The notes under the pieces are model-generated. The model was not told the origin of the DNA. It saw only the letters and a list, made by a program, of their open reading frames with translations, and made no database searches. A DNA stretch of 56,114 bases, taken from the NCBI GenBank assembly GCA_037446725.1, contig JBBIIC010000013.1, positions 1 through 56,114 on the forward strand. The letters run 5' to 3'. A program made the translations under genes and the position numbers. This document shows positions 15,192 through 23,671 of the stretch, piece after piece; the first letter of the stretch is position 1; the number at the start of each line of letters is the position of its first letter. This DNA is from JBBIIC01 sp037446725. Its GTDB lineage: Bacteria > Actinomycetota > Coriobacteriia > Anaerosomatales > SLCP01.

Positions 15192-15226
15192 AAGGGCGGA
15201 GTCCTTGGCCGCTAGACGATGGGGGC
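15151..15226 (-). tRNA. tRNA-Glu (TTC)
   Basis: On the minus strand the sequence starts GCCCCCATCGTCTAGCGG, has anticodon arm CCGCC-CTTTCAA-GGCGG (anticodon TTC), T-loop TTCGAAT and acceptor end TGGGGGC plus A. CCA is encoded at 15151-15153. It folds as a complete cloverleaf of 76 nt. Its 3' half overlaps the 3' end of the integrase remnant, so it is the likely attB for the adjacent island. Confidence 0.97.
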
Positions 15227-15237
15227 ATGTTCACTTG

Positions 15238-15313
15238 TGGTGGGCCGTGCAGGTCTCGAACCTGCGACCTTGGGATTAAAAGTCCCCTGCTCTACCAACT
15301 GAGCTAACGGCCC
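15238..15313 (-). tRNA. tRNA-Lys (TTT)
   Basis: On the minus strand GGGCCGTTAGCTCAGTTGG begins the gene. The anticodon arm has the loop CTTTTAA (anticodon TTT), the T-arm contains GTTCGAGAC, and the acceptor ends ACGGCCC plus A. CCA is encoded at 15238-15240. It lies 11 bases upstream of tRNA-Glu in the same direction, so the two are probably one transcript. Confidence 0.97.
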
Positions 15314-15462
15314 GCGCACACGCGCAGGCTCCCGCCCGCGCACAAGGCAAAGGGAAGTGTAGCGTGCGTTCCGGTCGAGGTCAAAGCAGCCGCCTGCGGC
15401 GAAGCCGGCATGCGCTCCACATTCCCTACCCTCTATACTGACCCGAAGTACCGAGGAGAGGA

Positions 15463-16521
15463 GTGACCGTGGACGAGAGCCTGGCCGCCTACGTGGTCCC
15501 CGCACTCATCATCATCGCTGGCGGGGTCATCGGGCTCGTCGTCGACCGCGTCGTCGTCTCGCGGGTGCGCTCCGCCTCGGCGCGACAGGGCTGGCGGGGC
15601 GGCGAGGCAACCGCGCGTGCACTGGCGGGAATGCCGGCGTTGCTCGGTCTCATCATCGGCGCGTGGATCGCCGCTGACGGTCTGGCCCTTACCGAGCGCA
15701 TGGCAGGTTATCTCGCCACGACGCTGCAGCTCGCGGCCATCTTCGTCATCACGATCGTCGCGACCCGGCTCGCCGGGGCACTCACGCGCCTGTACACCTC
15801 ACGCGAGGACGCCGTCGTCCCCGCAAGCTCCATCTTCGTCAACATCGTGCGTATCTTCATTGTGGCCCTCGGCGTACTCATCGCGCTGACCGCACTCGGC
15901 GTCCAGATCGGTCCGTTGTTGGCCGCACTCGGCGTCGGCGGCCTCGCCGTCGCGCTCGCGCTGCAGGACACGCTCTCCAACCTGTTCAGCGGCCTGCAGC
16001 TCATCGGCTCCAAGCAGCTGACGCCCGGCGAGTTCATCGCGCTGGAGACGGGCGAGGAGGGCTACGTCGAGGACATGACGTGGCGGTTCACGACCATCCG
16101 TCAGATCTCGAACAACCTCGTGGTCGTACCCAACTCCAAGCTCGCGACCTCGCGCATCATCAACTACCACCGGCCGGTCCACGAGATGTCGGTGCTCGTG
16201 CCTGTGGGCGTCGCGTACGGAAGCGACCTCGAACACGTCGAGCAAGTGACGCTCGAGGTGGCCACCGAAGTCGTCGACCGCGTCGAGGGCCACATCGAGG
16301 GGTTCGAGCCGCTCGTCCGTTACCACACCCTCGGTGATTCGGCGATCCAGTTCAACGTGGTGCTGCGCACGAACGAGATCACGAACCAGCACGTGCTGCG
16401 ACACGAGTTCATCAAGGCGCTCGCCGCGCGCTACGCCGATGAGCAGATCGAGATCCCCTACCCGCAGCGCACCCTCACGTTCATGGGTCAGGACCACATG
16501 CACGCGCCGCCGCGCGCCTAG
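15463..16521 (+). CDS. mscS: MscS-family small-conductance mechanosensitive channel
   Basis: A 352-residue membrane protein with an N-terminal helix (VVPALIIIAGGVIGLVV), further helices to about residue 150, and the MscS pore/beta-domain signature GGLAVALALQDTLSNLFSG near 158-176. A cytoplasmic beta domain follows (VEDMTWRFTTIRQISNNLVVVPNSKL). MscS channels release solutes on hypo-osmotic shock. The start could be GTG 15463 or, with slightly better spacing from GAGGAG, GTG 15469. A TATACT box at 15434-15439 may be its -10 element. The 3' end overlaps the convergent pabBC gene by 4 bases (CTAG). Confidence 0.9.
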   Translation: MTVDESLAAYVVPALIIIAGGVIGLVVDRVVVSRVRSASARQGWRGGEATARALAGMPALLGLIIGAWIAADGLALTERMAGYLATTLQLAAIFVITIVATRLAGALTRLYTSREDAVVPASSIFVNIVRIFIVALGVLIALTALGVQIGPLLAALGVGGLAVALALQDTLSNLFSGLQLIGSKQLTPGEFIALETGEEGYVEDMTWRFTTIRQISNNLVVVPNSKLATSRIINYHRPVHEMSVLVPVGVAYGSDLEHVEQVTLEVATEVVDRVEGHIEGFEPLVRYHTLGDSAIQFNVVLRTNEITNQHVLRHEFIKALAARYADEQIEIPYPQRTLTFMGQDHMHAPPRA

Positions 16522-18365
16522 AACCCGAACTCGCGCGCGAGCGCCTCACGCAGCGCGACGACCGCGCTCCCGCCGCGTCCTCGCGCCGCGACGACACCCG
16601 CGAACGCGTTCGTGAAGAAGAGCTCCTCGGTTTTGTCGAGATCAGCGAGCGTGAGGTGCGCTTCTGAGGCGGCCAGACCGCAGCTCGCTGCGAGGTCGAA
16701 GACCGCCTCACGCGCGACCCCGGCGAGCGCCGGCGGCGCCGGCGGCGTCGTGAGCGTGTCCCCCTTGCGAATCCACACCGTCGCGGTCGCGCCATCGACG
16801 ACCGTCCCGTCCGGGAGCGCGAGAACCGCCTGCGCACCAGGGTCGGCCTGACGTGCGAGGCGCTGCGCCTCGTCCCACGCCGAGCGGTCGGCGGGCTTGG
16901 CGGCCCCCGGAGGCAGCACCGGCGCCGCGGACACGGTCACAGGCACCGGCACGGGACCGCCGGGGACGTCGAGGGTCGAGGGCGCTTCCGTCAGTGAGGC
17001 GCGCACTCCGCCGTCAGTCTGCACCGTGACCGCGAGGCGTCGGACTGCGGCATCCCCAACCCGGCCGGCGAGCTCGCCCGCGACCGTCGCGCGCACCCGC
17101 GCGAGCACGCCCGGCCCGCAACCGCCCGCCGCAAGGCGCGCGAGATGGTACGCGAACAGCGGGACCCGCGCTCCCGAAACACGGCACGTCTCACGCAGGG
17201 CCACCGGCGGCAGGCCGTCGCCGAGCACCGGCGAGGCTTTGAGCAGGGTCTCGAGCCACTCCTCGGCCGGATCGGATTCGCACGTGATCCCGCACCCGGT
17301 TCCCCAGCCGAGCATCGGGCCCTCCAGCACAGCGGTGCGGATGAGGACCGAGGAGTCGAGCTCGCCGGGCCTGGCCACGAGGAGCGAGCCGGTGTACGCA
17401 CCACGGCGGGCACCCTCTAGCTCGCCAGCGATGCGCATCGCGGCTATCTTGGGAGCGCCGGTCACCGAGCCGCACGGGAAGGTGGCTTCGAGCAGCTCGG
17501 CGAAGGTTGCCTCCTGACGGAGCGTGCCGGACACGCGGGAGACCATCTGGTGGCAGTAGGACGCGGGCACGACCTCGAGCAGCGGGTCGGCACGCACGCT
17601 GCCGGCCTCGCACACGCGCCCCAGGTCGTTGCGCTCCAGGTCGACGACCATGACGTGCTCGGCGCGCTCCTTCGGGTCGGCAGCAAGCTCGGCGGCGAGA
17701 GCGGCATCGGCATCCGGACCCGCTCCCCGCGGACGCGTGCCCTTGATCGGCCAGATCTCGGCGAAGCGCCGGGAGCCGTCGCGCACCACCCGCACGAACC
17801 GTTCGGGCGACACCGATGCGATGGTGCGGTCCGGCAGCTCGAGGAAGGCCGACATCTCGGCGCCGGCGCGTTCGAGGAGCGCGGCGAAGGTCGCCCACGA
17901 GCCCGCGGCGGCAGCTCCGGTAAGCGTGTAGGTGAGGTTGAGCACGTAGACGTCGCCGGCCGCGACCCGTTCGCGCACCTCGCGCACGGCCGCGCGATAC
18001 TCCCGGCCCGAGAGCGTGCGTCCCGGGTCGAGGACGAGCGGTTCGCCGGCCGAGGCGTTCCTGCCACCGGCGTCGTTGGCCGCGCTCCGCGCCCCGGTCG
18101 CGCCCCACCCGGGGTACGTCAGCACGCACGCCTCGCCCTCGTAGGTGATGAGCGCAGCGACCAACACCGGCTCGTCGGAGTCGAACGCCGCCTCCAGCGC
18201 CCGGCCGGCCTCGGCGACGGAGGCGCTCTCGACCACCGACACCGGATCGGATGCGCGAAGCCCCTCGCCGCCGAACCACCCCCGCGGGCCGGACGGCGCG
18301 AGTAGCAGCGGATGCCGGCCCGCCGGCCTGTCGGGCGGCAGGGGCGTCACGCGCGGCGACACCAC
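16518..18365 (-). CDS. pabB: Aminodeoxychorismate synthase component I fused to aminodeoxychorismate lyase (PabB-PabC)
   Basis: A 615-residue bifunctional enzyme of folate synthesis. Residues ~1-375 are a chorismate-binding domain with PIKGTRPRG (Lys208, the Lys typical of PabB rather than TrpE), VVDLERNDLGRVCEAGS and FPCGSVTGAPKIAAM near 297-310. Residues ~385-615 are a class IV PLP aminotransferase-like domain with LFAYHLARL, the probable PLP Lys490 in GAAKPADRS, and ELFFTNAFAGV near the end. The fusion makes 4-aminobenzoate from chorismate using a separate glutamine amidotransferase (PabA), which is not in the window. The start GTG is 21 bases after purH. Confidence 0.93.
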   Translation of the reverse strand: MVSPRVTPLPPDRPAGRHPLLLAPSGPRGWFGGEGLRASDPVSVVESASVAEAGRALEAAFDSDEPVLVAALITYEGEACVLTYPGWGATGARSAANDAGGRNASAGEPLVLDPGRTLSGREYRAAVREVRERVAAGDVYVLNLTYTLTGAAAAGSWATFAALLERAGAEMSAFLELPDRTIASVSPERFVRVVRDGSRRFAEIWPIKGTRPRGAGPDADAALAAELAADPKERAEHVMVVDLERNDLGRVCEAGSVRADPLLEVVPASYCHQMVSRVSGTLRQEATFAELLEATFPCGSVTGAPKIAAMRIAGELEGARRGAYTGSLLVARPGELDSSVLIRTAVLEGPMLGWGTGCGITCESDPAEEWLETLLKASPVLGDGLPPVALRETCRVSGARVPLFAYHLARLAAGGCGPGVLARVRATVAGELAGRVGDAAVRRLAVTVQTDGGVRASLTEAPSTLDVPGGPVPVPVTVSAAPVLPPGAAKPADRSAWDEAQRLARQADPGAQAVLALPDGTVVDGATATVWIRKGDTLTTPPAPPALAGVAREAVFDLAASCGLAASEAHLTLADLDKTEELFFTNAFAGVVAARGRGGSAVVALREALAREFGF

Positions 18366-18386
18366 GGGTCCGCCCGCCGCTTCGCG

Positions 18387-19946
18387 CTAGTGGCGGAAGT
18401 GCCGGTGGCCGGTGAAGAGCATCGCGACGCCGAGCTCGTCGGCCTTCGCGATGACCTCCTCGTCGCGCACCGAGCCGCCGGGCTGGATGACCGCGACGAC
18501 GCCGGCCGCGGCGCAGACCTCGAGCGAGTCCGGGAACGGCATGAACGCGTCGCTCGCCGCGACCGCCCCGTTTGCCCTAGGCCCCGCCTGCTCGACAGCG
18601 ATGCGCGCGGAGTTCACCCGGTTCATCTGCCCGGCGCCCACGCCGACCGTGATGTAGTCCTTCGCGAGTAGGATGGCGTTGGACTTCACGGACTTGGCGG
18701 CCTTCCACGCGAAGAGTAGTTGTTCGGTCTCCTCGGCGGTGGGCTGGCGCTTCGTGACGATGCGAAAGGTCGCGGGGTCCTCGGCCACCGAGTCCCCGTT
18801 CTGGATGAGCATGCCGCCCTCGACCGCGCGCGACTCGTACTGCCCGGCAAGCGGCCTGAGCCCGCCGGTCGCGAGCACGCGCACGTTGGGCTTGGTGGCG
18901 AGCATCTCGAGCGCGTCGGGCTCGAACTCGGGCGCGATCATCACCTCGACGAACTGGGCGTTGTCGAAGATGCCCTGCACGAGCGTCGCCGGCACCGGGC
19001 GGTTGAACGCCATCACGCCACCGAACGCGCTCACCGGATCGGCGTCGTGCGCGTTGAGGTAGGCGGTGGTGATGTCGTCGGCGATGGAGATGCCACAGGG
19101 ATTGGTGTGCTTGACGATGACGCACGCCGGACGGTCGAACTCGCGCACACCGGTCCAGGCCGCGTCGGTGTCGAGGATATTGTTGTAGGAGAGCTCCTTG
19201 CCCTGCAGCTGCGTCGCACGGGCGAGCGTGAGCGGCTTGCCGTCGACAAACCGATAGAACGCGGCCTCCTGGTGCGGGTTCTCGCCGTAGCGCAGGTCCT
19301 GGGCCTTCTCGAGGCGGAATCGCACCTCGTCGGGAAAGCGCGTCCGGTGGTAGCCGGAAAGGTACATCCAGATCGCACTGTCATACGCGCTCGTGGTGCG
19401 GAAGACCTCGGTCGCGAGTGCGCGCCGCGTCTCGAGCGTGGTGCCTCCCCCGCTCGCGCGCATCTCGGCGAGGATCTCCTCGTAGCGGCCGGGGTCGGTC
19501 ACGACCGCCACACTCGCGAAGTTCTTCGCCGCCGAGCGCAGCATGCCCGGCCCGCCGATGTCGATGTTCTCGATGGCGTCTTCCTCGGTCACGCCCTCGC
19601 GCGCGATGGTCGCCTCGAAGGCGTAGAGGTTCACGACGACCATGTCGATCATCCCGATGCCGTGCGCCTCGGCAGCGGCCATGTGCTCGGGCACGTCGCG
19701 CCGGGCGAGCAGGCCGCCGTGGACACGCGGATGCAGCGTCTTGACCCGGCCGTCCATCATCTCAGGGAAGCCCGTGAGGTCGTCGATGGGACGCACGGTG
19801 ATGCCGGCCTCGGCAAGCACCTTCGCGGTCCCCCCGGTCGAGACGATCTCGACGCCGAACTCGTCCGCCACTGCCCGGCAGAACTCCACCACCCCGGTCT
19901 TGTCGGTGACCGAGACGAGCGCGCGCCTGACCTGTACCTGATCCAT
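18387..19946 (-). CDS. purH: Bifunctional AICAR transformylase / IMP cyclohydrolase PurH
   Basis: A 519-residue enzyme for the last two steps to IMP. The N-terminal MGS-like cyclohydrolase domain reads RRALVSVTDKTGVVEF and VSTGGTAKVLAEAGI. The transformylase domain has LRYGENPHQEAAFYR, GKELSYNNILDTDAAW, IVKHTNPCGI and KSNAILLAKD, with SDAFMPFPD near the end. I chose ATG 19946, 6 bases after GGAGAGGG; a TTG two codons earlier is also in frame. The -10-like TAGAAT at 20053-20058 lies 107 bases upstream. Confidence 0.97.
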   Translation of the reverse strand: MDQVQVRRALVSVTDKTGVVEFCRAVADEFGVEIVSTGGTAKVLAEAGITVRPIDDLTGFPEMMDGRVKTLHPRVHGGLLARRDVPEHMAAAEAHGIGMIDMVVVNLYAFEATIAREGVTEEDAIENIDIGGPGMLRSAAKNFASVAVVTDPGRYEEILAEMRASGGGTTLETRRALATEVFRTTSAYDSAIWMYLSGYHRTRFPDEVRFRLEKAQDLRYGENPHQEAAFYRFVDGKPLTLARATQLQGKELSYNNILDTDAAWTGVREFDRPACVIVKHTNPCGISIADDITTAYLNAHDADPVSAFGGVMAFNRPVPATLVQGIFDNAQFVEVMIAPEFEPDALEMLATKPNVRVLATGGLRPLAGQYESRAVEGGMLIQNGDSVAEDPATFRIVTKRQPTAEETEQLLFAWKAAKSVKSNAILLAKDYITVGVGAGQMNRVNSARIAVEQAGPRANGAVAASDAFMPFPDSLEVCAAAGVVAVIQPGGSVRDEEVIAKADELGVAMLFTGHRHFRH

Positions 19947-20052
19947 CGACAACCCTCTCCTGACTGATCCGTCGCCCTTCGAGACACACCGGCCGAGGGA
20001 GCGCGCCGCGTCTGCGGGCGGGCCACCCCGGCCGGTACTGCGTCACTGTTCG

Positions 20053-20058
20053 ATTCTA
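20053..20058 (-). promoter_or_regulatory. Possible -10 element upstream of purH
   Basis: On the minus strand CCGCTAGAATCG, with TAGAAT as a -10-like hexamer. No good -35 hexamer is seen 17 bases upstream. The same CTA(G/C)AAT core occurs upstream of purM, purL and purC. Confidence 0.4.
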
Positions 20059-20089
20059 GCGGGTCGTACCGAGCGCGCCACCGGAGGCG

Positions 20090-21265
20090 CTACTCCATGA
20101 TCTGCTCCCACGCGCCGTTCGTGACGCGATAGGCGGAGATGGCCTGGTTGAGCGTGTCGCCGTTCTCGTCGAACTGCGTGGTTCCGGTCACCCCGTCATA
20201 CTCGATACCGCGCACGGCCTCGATCACGCCGGCACGCTCCGGTCCGGCCTCGAGCACCGCCTCGACGAAGATGGCCGCTGCGTCGTACGCGTAGGAGTCG
20301 TAGGCCTCGGGGCTCGCACCGTACTCGGCCTCGTAGGCGGCCTTGAAGTCCTGGCCTCGTGCCTGCTGGTCGAGCGGAAGCCCGAGCATGGTTGCGACGT
20401 CACCTTCGGCGTTGGCCGCGCCGGCGATCGTGATGAACTCCTCGGAGAAGATGATGTCGCCACCGATGAGCGGCACGTCGAGGTCGGCCTCGCTCATCTG
20501 CTTGGAGATCAGTCCGCCCTCGGTGTGCGCGCCTGCGTAGTAGACGGCCTGAGGGTTCAGGCTCTTGAGCCGCGTGACGAGCGCGCTGAAGTCCACCTCA
20601 CGGGTCTGGATGGCCTCGCGGGCGAGCACCGTGCCGTTGAGCGCCTCGAACGTCTTGACGAACTCGTCGGCAAGCCCCTGGCCGTACGGCGTGGAGTCGT
20701 CGACGATCGCCACGCTGTCGTAGCCGAAGTCCTCGAAGACGAGCTGAGCGGCGAACGCACCCTGGGCATCGTCGCGCGCCACGATGCGGTTGACTACCGC
20801 GAAGCCCTGGGCGGTGATCTGCGGGTTGGACGAGACCGTGATCATCGCCATGCCGGCGTCCTCGTAGACGGGCGAGGCGGGGATGGTGCAGCCGGAGTTG
20901 AAGTGTCCGATGACGCCGATCACATCGGTGTCGCCGGCGAGCAGGTTCGCCACGTTGACGGCCTGCTTCGGGTCGCCCTGGTCGTCCTCGGCCCGCAGCA
21001 CGAACTCGTAGCCGGCCGCTCGGACCTCCTCGGAGTTGTTCGCCTCCTTGAAGGCCAGTTCGACGGCGCGCTTCATGCCCTGGCCGTAGACGGCGTTGTC
21101 GCCGGTGAGCGGAGCGGCGAACCCGATCTTGACCTGCATGCGTTCAGGCTCGCCGTTTCCGGAGGGCTCCTCGGCGCCGTTGCCCCCGCAGCCCACCAGC
21201 GCCGTTCCGGCCAGCATCAGGGTCGCGAGCGCGAGCGCACCTGACTTCCTCGTGCGGTGTCTCAT
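20090..21265 (-). CDS. Branched-chain amino-acid-type ABC substrate-binding lipoprotein (LivK-like)
   Basis: A 391-residue lipoprotein: signal peptide with lipobox LVGC (Cys26), then a type I periplasmic-binding fold starting VKIGFAAPLTGDNAVYGQGMK. Typical Leu/Ile/Val-binding motifs follow: VIGHFNSGCTIPASPVYEDAG, SVAIVDDSTPYGQGLADEF and AYDAAAIFVEAV. It would capture a branched-chain amino acid or related substrate for an ABC importer. No permease or ATPase genes lie nearby, so it is an orphan here. The substrate cannot be told from sequence alone. Confidence 0.92.
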   Translation of the reverse strand: MRHRTRKSGALALATLMLAGTALVGCGGNGAEEPSGNGEPERMQVKIGFAAPLTGDNAVYGQGMKRAVELAFKEANNSEEVRAAGYEFVLRAEDDQGDPKQAVNVANLLAGDTDVIGVIGHFNSGCTIPASPVYEDAGMAMITVSSNPQITAQGFAVVNRIVARDDAQGAFAAQLVFEDFGYDSVAIVDDSTPYGQGLADEFVKTFEALNGTVLAREAIQTREVDFSALVTRLKSLNPQAVYYAGAHTEGGLISKQMSEADLDVPLIGGDIIFSEEFITIAGAANAEGDVATMLGLPLDQQARGQDFKAAYEAEYGASPEAYDSYAYDAAAIFVEAVLEAGPERAGVIEAVRGIEYDGVTGTTQFDENGDTLNQAISAYRVTNGAWEQIME

Positions 21266-21319
21266 GCCTTGGTCCTCTCGTCAGCCCGTACCGTGCGTTG
21301 CGTACGGATGGCCCCCTAA

Positions 21320-21802
21320 TCAGGTCTGACGAATATACCAGTTAGGCGCGTTATGCGAGAAGAAGTGCGGGGGCGCGTCGCGATACGTCGCGCACTCGAC
21401 GATGGCGACGTAGGAGGAGGAGGACGCGACGCTGTTTCGCACGATGCGATCGGTCTCCTCGTCCAGTGTGTCGCCGAGCGGCATGAGCCGGCGGAGCGTG
21501 CGCGCCCGCTCGAAGATCGGGCCGACGAACTTCTCACCGTAGAAGTTGAGCGCGAACTCCTCGGCGAGCTCGAAGTCGACGTCTTCGTAGGTGTCGAGGT
21601 AGTGGTAGCAGACGAGCGCCTGGCTGGCCGTGGCGAACGCTTCGCGCAGCTTGCGGTCTGCCGTCTCCCAGTCCGCGGCCTTGTATGCGAGCCGCGCGTC
21701 CCCCACGCGCGCCCAAGCCCGCCTGATGGTGGGCTCCACGCGCAGGCGTCCTGCCGGCGCCGGTCCGAGGATGCCCGCGTCGACCCACTTCTGCCAGTCC
21801 AT
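21320..21802 (-). CDS. Conserved hypothetical helical protein (HEPN-like)
   Basis: I chose ATG 21802 (MDWQKWVDAGILGPA), which follows GGGGGG; the open frame further upstream has no such site. The 160-residue protein is mostly helical. A segment ADWETADRKLREAFATASQALVCYHYL resembles the second-helix pattern of HEPN domains, but the RxxxxH nuclease motif is not seen. No pairing nucleotidyltransferase gene is adjacent. Its neighbours are livK and purN. The function is unknown. Confidence 0.6.
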   Translation of the reverse strand: MDWQKWVDAGILGPAPAGRLRVEPTIRRAWARVGDARLAYKAADWETADRKLREAFATASQALVCYHYLDTYEDVDFELAEEFALNFYGEKFVGPIFERARTLRRLMPLGDTLDEETDRIVRNSVASSSSYVAIVECATYRDAPPHFFSHNAPNWYIRQT

Positions 21803-21904
21803 GTCGTGACCCCCCGTTCGAGGTATCGGTTCGGGCCGCGGCGCCCCCTCTCCACCGCGACCCACTCCATCATGAACGGAGGGTCTTAACAGAATCTTAC
21901 CCAA

Positions 21905-22531
21905 CTAGAAGACCGGCTCTATCCTGGCCTTTCTTCCGAGTATCGAGACGCGGCCCTCGGCGATGAGCTGCAGAACCGCGGGATAGAGCCGGTGCTCGAC
22001 CCCGTGGATCTTCGCCTCGAGTGACTCGAGCGTGTCGTCTTCGGCGATCTCGACGACACCCTGCGCGATGATCGGACCCTCGTCGAAGTTCTCGTTCGCG
22101 AAGTGCACGGTCACGCCGGTCACCTTGACGCCGTACTCGAACGCCTCGCGAATCCCCGAGGGCCCCGGGAACGCCGGGAGCAGCGAGGGGTGGATGTTGA
22201 TCACGCGATCGGGGAAGGTGTCGAGCACTTCCCTGCTGAGCAGGCGCATGTAGCCAGCCATGGCCACCACGCCTACCTCGTACCCGAGCAGCACGTCGCG
22301 AATCGCCTCGTTGTACGCCCGGAAAGTGGTGTAGTCGGTGCGGTCGATCCAGACCGCCGGCACGCCCGCCTTGCGCGCCCGCTCCAGTCCGTACGCGTCT
22401 TCCTCGTTCGAGATCACGACGGCGACCTCCGCGTCGAGCCGTCCCCCGGCGACGGCGTCGATGATCGCCTGGAGGTTCGTACCCGAACCCGAGATGAGCA
22501 CCCCGATCCTGAGTCGCTCCGAAGACGTCAT
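21905..22531 (-). CDS. purN: Phosphoribosylglycinamide formyltransferase PurN
   Basis: A 208-residue folate-dependent GAR transformylase (third step of purine synthesis). ISGSGTNLQAIID near residues 13-25 binds the substrate phosphate. VINIHPSLLPAFPG supplies Asn112 and His114, and FANENFDEGPI gives the catalytic Asp150. I chose ATG 22531 (MTSSERLRIGV), preceded by GAGAGGGG at 8 bases; the upstream extension is not conserved in type. It lies 42 bases downstream of the winged-helix gene in the same direction. Confidence 0.96.
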   Translation of the reverse strand: MTSSERLRIGVLISGSGTNLQAIIDAVAGGRLDAEVAVVISNEEDAYGLERARKAGVPAVWIDRTDYTTFRAYNEAIRDVLLGYEVGVVAMAGYMRLLSREVLDTFPDRVINIHPSLLPAFPGPSGIREAFEYGVKVTGVTVHFANENFDEGPIIAQGVVEIAEDDTLESLEAKIHGVEHRLYPAVLQLIAEGRVSILGRKARIEPVF

Positions 22532-22573
22532 TCGATACGCCCCTCTCGTCGTACGCTCCTGCACGGTTGCGTC

Positions 22574-23152
22574 CTACAGGGTATCAGGCGTGCCTTCGCC
22601 GAGCAGGGCCTCGATCGTGGTTCGCGCCGCGTCGAGCGCATCGCACGCCGCCTCGACGACCCCGGCATCCGAAGAGAGGCGCTCCAGTTCGACGACCGCC
22701 TGCTCGAGGAGCCACAGGCAGTCGCGCAGCCGCGCGGTGCACTGGTGAACGTTCGCGCGACCCGGGACGGCGGCGGTATCGCTGCTGTCCGCCGGATAGA
22801 TTTCCGGGTTCGCAAGCCGGTAGCCGACCCCGCGGACCGTGTCGATGACGCCTTCGAGCCCCGCGATCTCCAGTTTGTGGCGCAGGTGGGCGACGTGCAC
22901 GCGCACCGAGTCGAGGCTGAAGTCGTGGGACTGCTCGTCACCGTCGGCGAGCTGATCGACCGAGTAGACCCACCCCGGGTGCTCGGCGAGGTGTGCGAGG
23001 ATGTCGAACTCGCGCGCGGTCAATTCGAGCCGCTGGCCACCCGCGACCACCAGTCGCTCGTGCGGGAGTATCTTAATCCCCCACGCCGAGAGTGCGCCTG
23101 CGGCTGACACCTTCGCCTCCCCGCAATCCGGCCCTGTCACAGATGTACCCAA
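22574..23152 (-). CDS. Winged-helix (OmpR/PhoB C-terminal type) DNA-binding protein without receiver domain
   Basis: A 192-residue protein. Residues ~27-112 form a PhoB-type winged helix (LVVAGGQRLELTAREFDIL, DSVRVHVAHLRHKLE, IDTVRGVGYRL). The usual N-terminal receiver domain is missing. The C-terminal ~75 residues are a separate helical segment rich in Ala/Leu/Glu, possibly for dimerisation. It sits upstream of purN in the same direction and divergently from the small secreted repeat protein gene. It may regulate one of these, but no direct evidence is seen. Confidence 0.8.
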   Translation of the reverse strand: MGTSVTGPDCGEAKVSAAGALSAWGIKILPHERLVVAGGQRLELTAREFDILAHLAEHPGWVYSVDQLADGDEQSHDFSLDSVRVHVAHLRHKLEIAGLEGVIDTVRGVGYRLANPEIYPADSSDTAAVPGRANVHQCTARLRDCLWLLEQAVVELERLSSDAGVVEAACDALDAARTTIEALLGEGTPDTL

Positions 23153-23230
23153 CCGCTCGCCGGCGTCCCCGCGGGGCGCCGGCCATGTTAGCGCGACGTT
23201 CGCACGGCATTAACCGCAGGTTCCCCCCGC

Positions 23231-23258
23231 ATGAACATAGTCCTGTGAGGACGTTCAT
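23231..23258. promoter_or_regulatory. Dyad-symmetric site in divergent intergenic region
   Basis: ATGAAC at 23231-23236 and GTTCAT at 23253-23258 form outer arms, and GTCCT-GTG-AGGAC at 23240-23252 an inner dyad. It lies about 40 bases before the secreted repeat protein start and downstream of the winged-helix gene start, so it could be an operator for either. Confidence 0.4.
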
Positions 23259-23296
23259 ATTCGCGCACGTGTGGCCGACGAAGGGAGGTGTCGAAG

Positions 23297-23659
23297 ATGG
23301 CGACCTTCAGAGTGACGAGAATGGCTCTCCTCCTCGGGTTCGCGGCGCTGCTCGTGCTCGCCATGCCGCTCGCCGCCTCGGCGGGTGATGGCTATCGCGG
23401 CGATTCGGTTGCGTACCTGGAAGAGGGACATGGTTCGGTCACGACATCCGCCCCGTACACGGAGTATCGCGCCGACACGGCTGCGTACAACGAAGAGGGG
23501 TTCGGGCTCATCGTGTCCGCACCCTACACCGAGTATCGGGCCGACACGGGTGCGTACAACGAAGAGGGATTCGGTCTTCAACCCGGGTTCGCTCCGTACA
23601 CCGAGTATCGGGCCAGTACGGGACCTTACAGCGAGGAAGGTTTCAGCTACCTGAAGTAG
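23297..23659 (+). CDS. Small secreted protein with four tandem Tyr/Glu-rich repeats
   Basis: I chose ATG 23297 (MATFRVTRMALLLGF), 6 bases after GGGAGGTG; an in-frame GTG at 23288 would lie inside that site. The 120-residue protein has a signal peptide ending near AASA. The mature ~90 residues consist of about four repeats of some 24 residues around APYTEYRADTxAYNEEGFG, the first being degenerate. It has no Cys and no membrane anchor, and is rich in Tyr, Glu and Gly. No known family is recognised. It is the only plus-strand gene between 18 and 26 kb, with its own upstream dyad. Confidence 0.8.
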   Translation: MATFRVTRMALLLGFAALLVLAMPLAASAGDGYRGDSVAYLEEGHGSVTTSAPYTEYRADTAAYNEEGFGLIVSAPYTEYRADTGAYNEEGFGLQPGFAPYTEYRASTGPYSEEGFSYLK

Positions 23660-23671
23660 CCGCCCGACCCG

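Noticed and set aside
6495..15226. att duplication: tRNA-like remnant at 6495 and tRNA-Glu at 15151 as two ends of one element
   Set aside because: Their 3' ends differ (TTCAAGTCCGGCTCCCGCG against TTCGAATTCCCTTGGGGGC), so they are not copies of one attachment site.
15403..15439. Complete sigma70 promoter for mscS
   Set aside because: TATACT is good but the 17-base-spaced hexamer TGCGCT is a poor -35, so I only mention the -10.
21286..21307. CCGTAC/GTACGG inverted repeat upstream of livK as an operator
   Set aside because: Only 6 bp with a 10-base loop in GC-rich DNA; too weak to support alone.
23391..23659. CRISPR-like repeats in the small secreted protein gene
   Set aside because: The units are contiguous, about 72 bases long, diverged and in frame; there are no spacers, so they are protein repeats.
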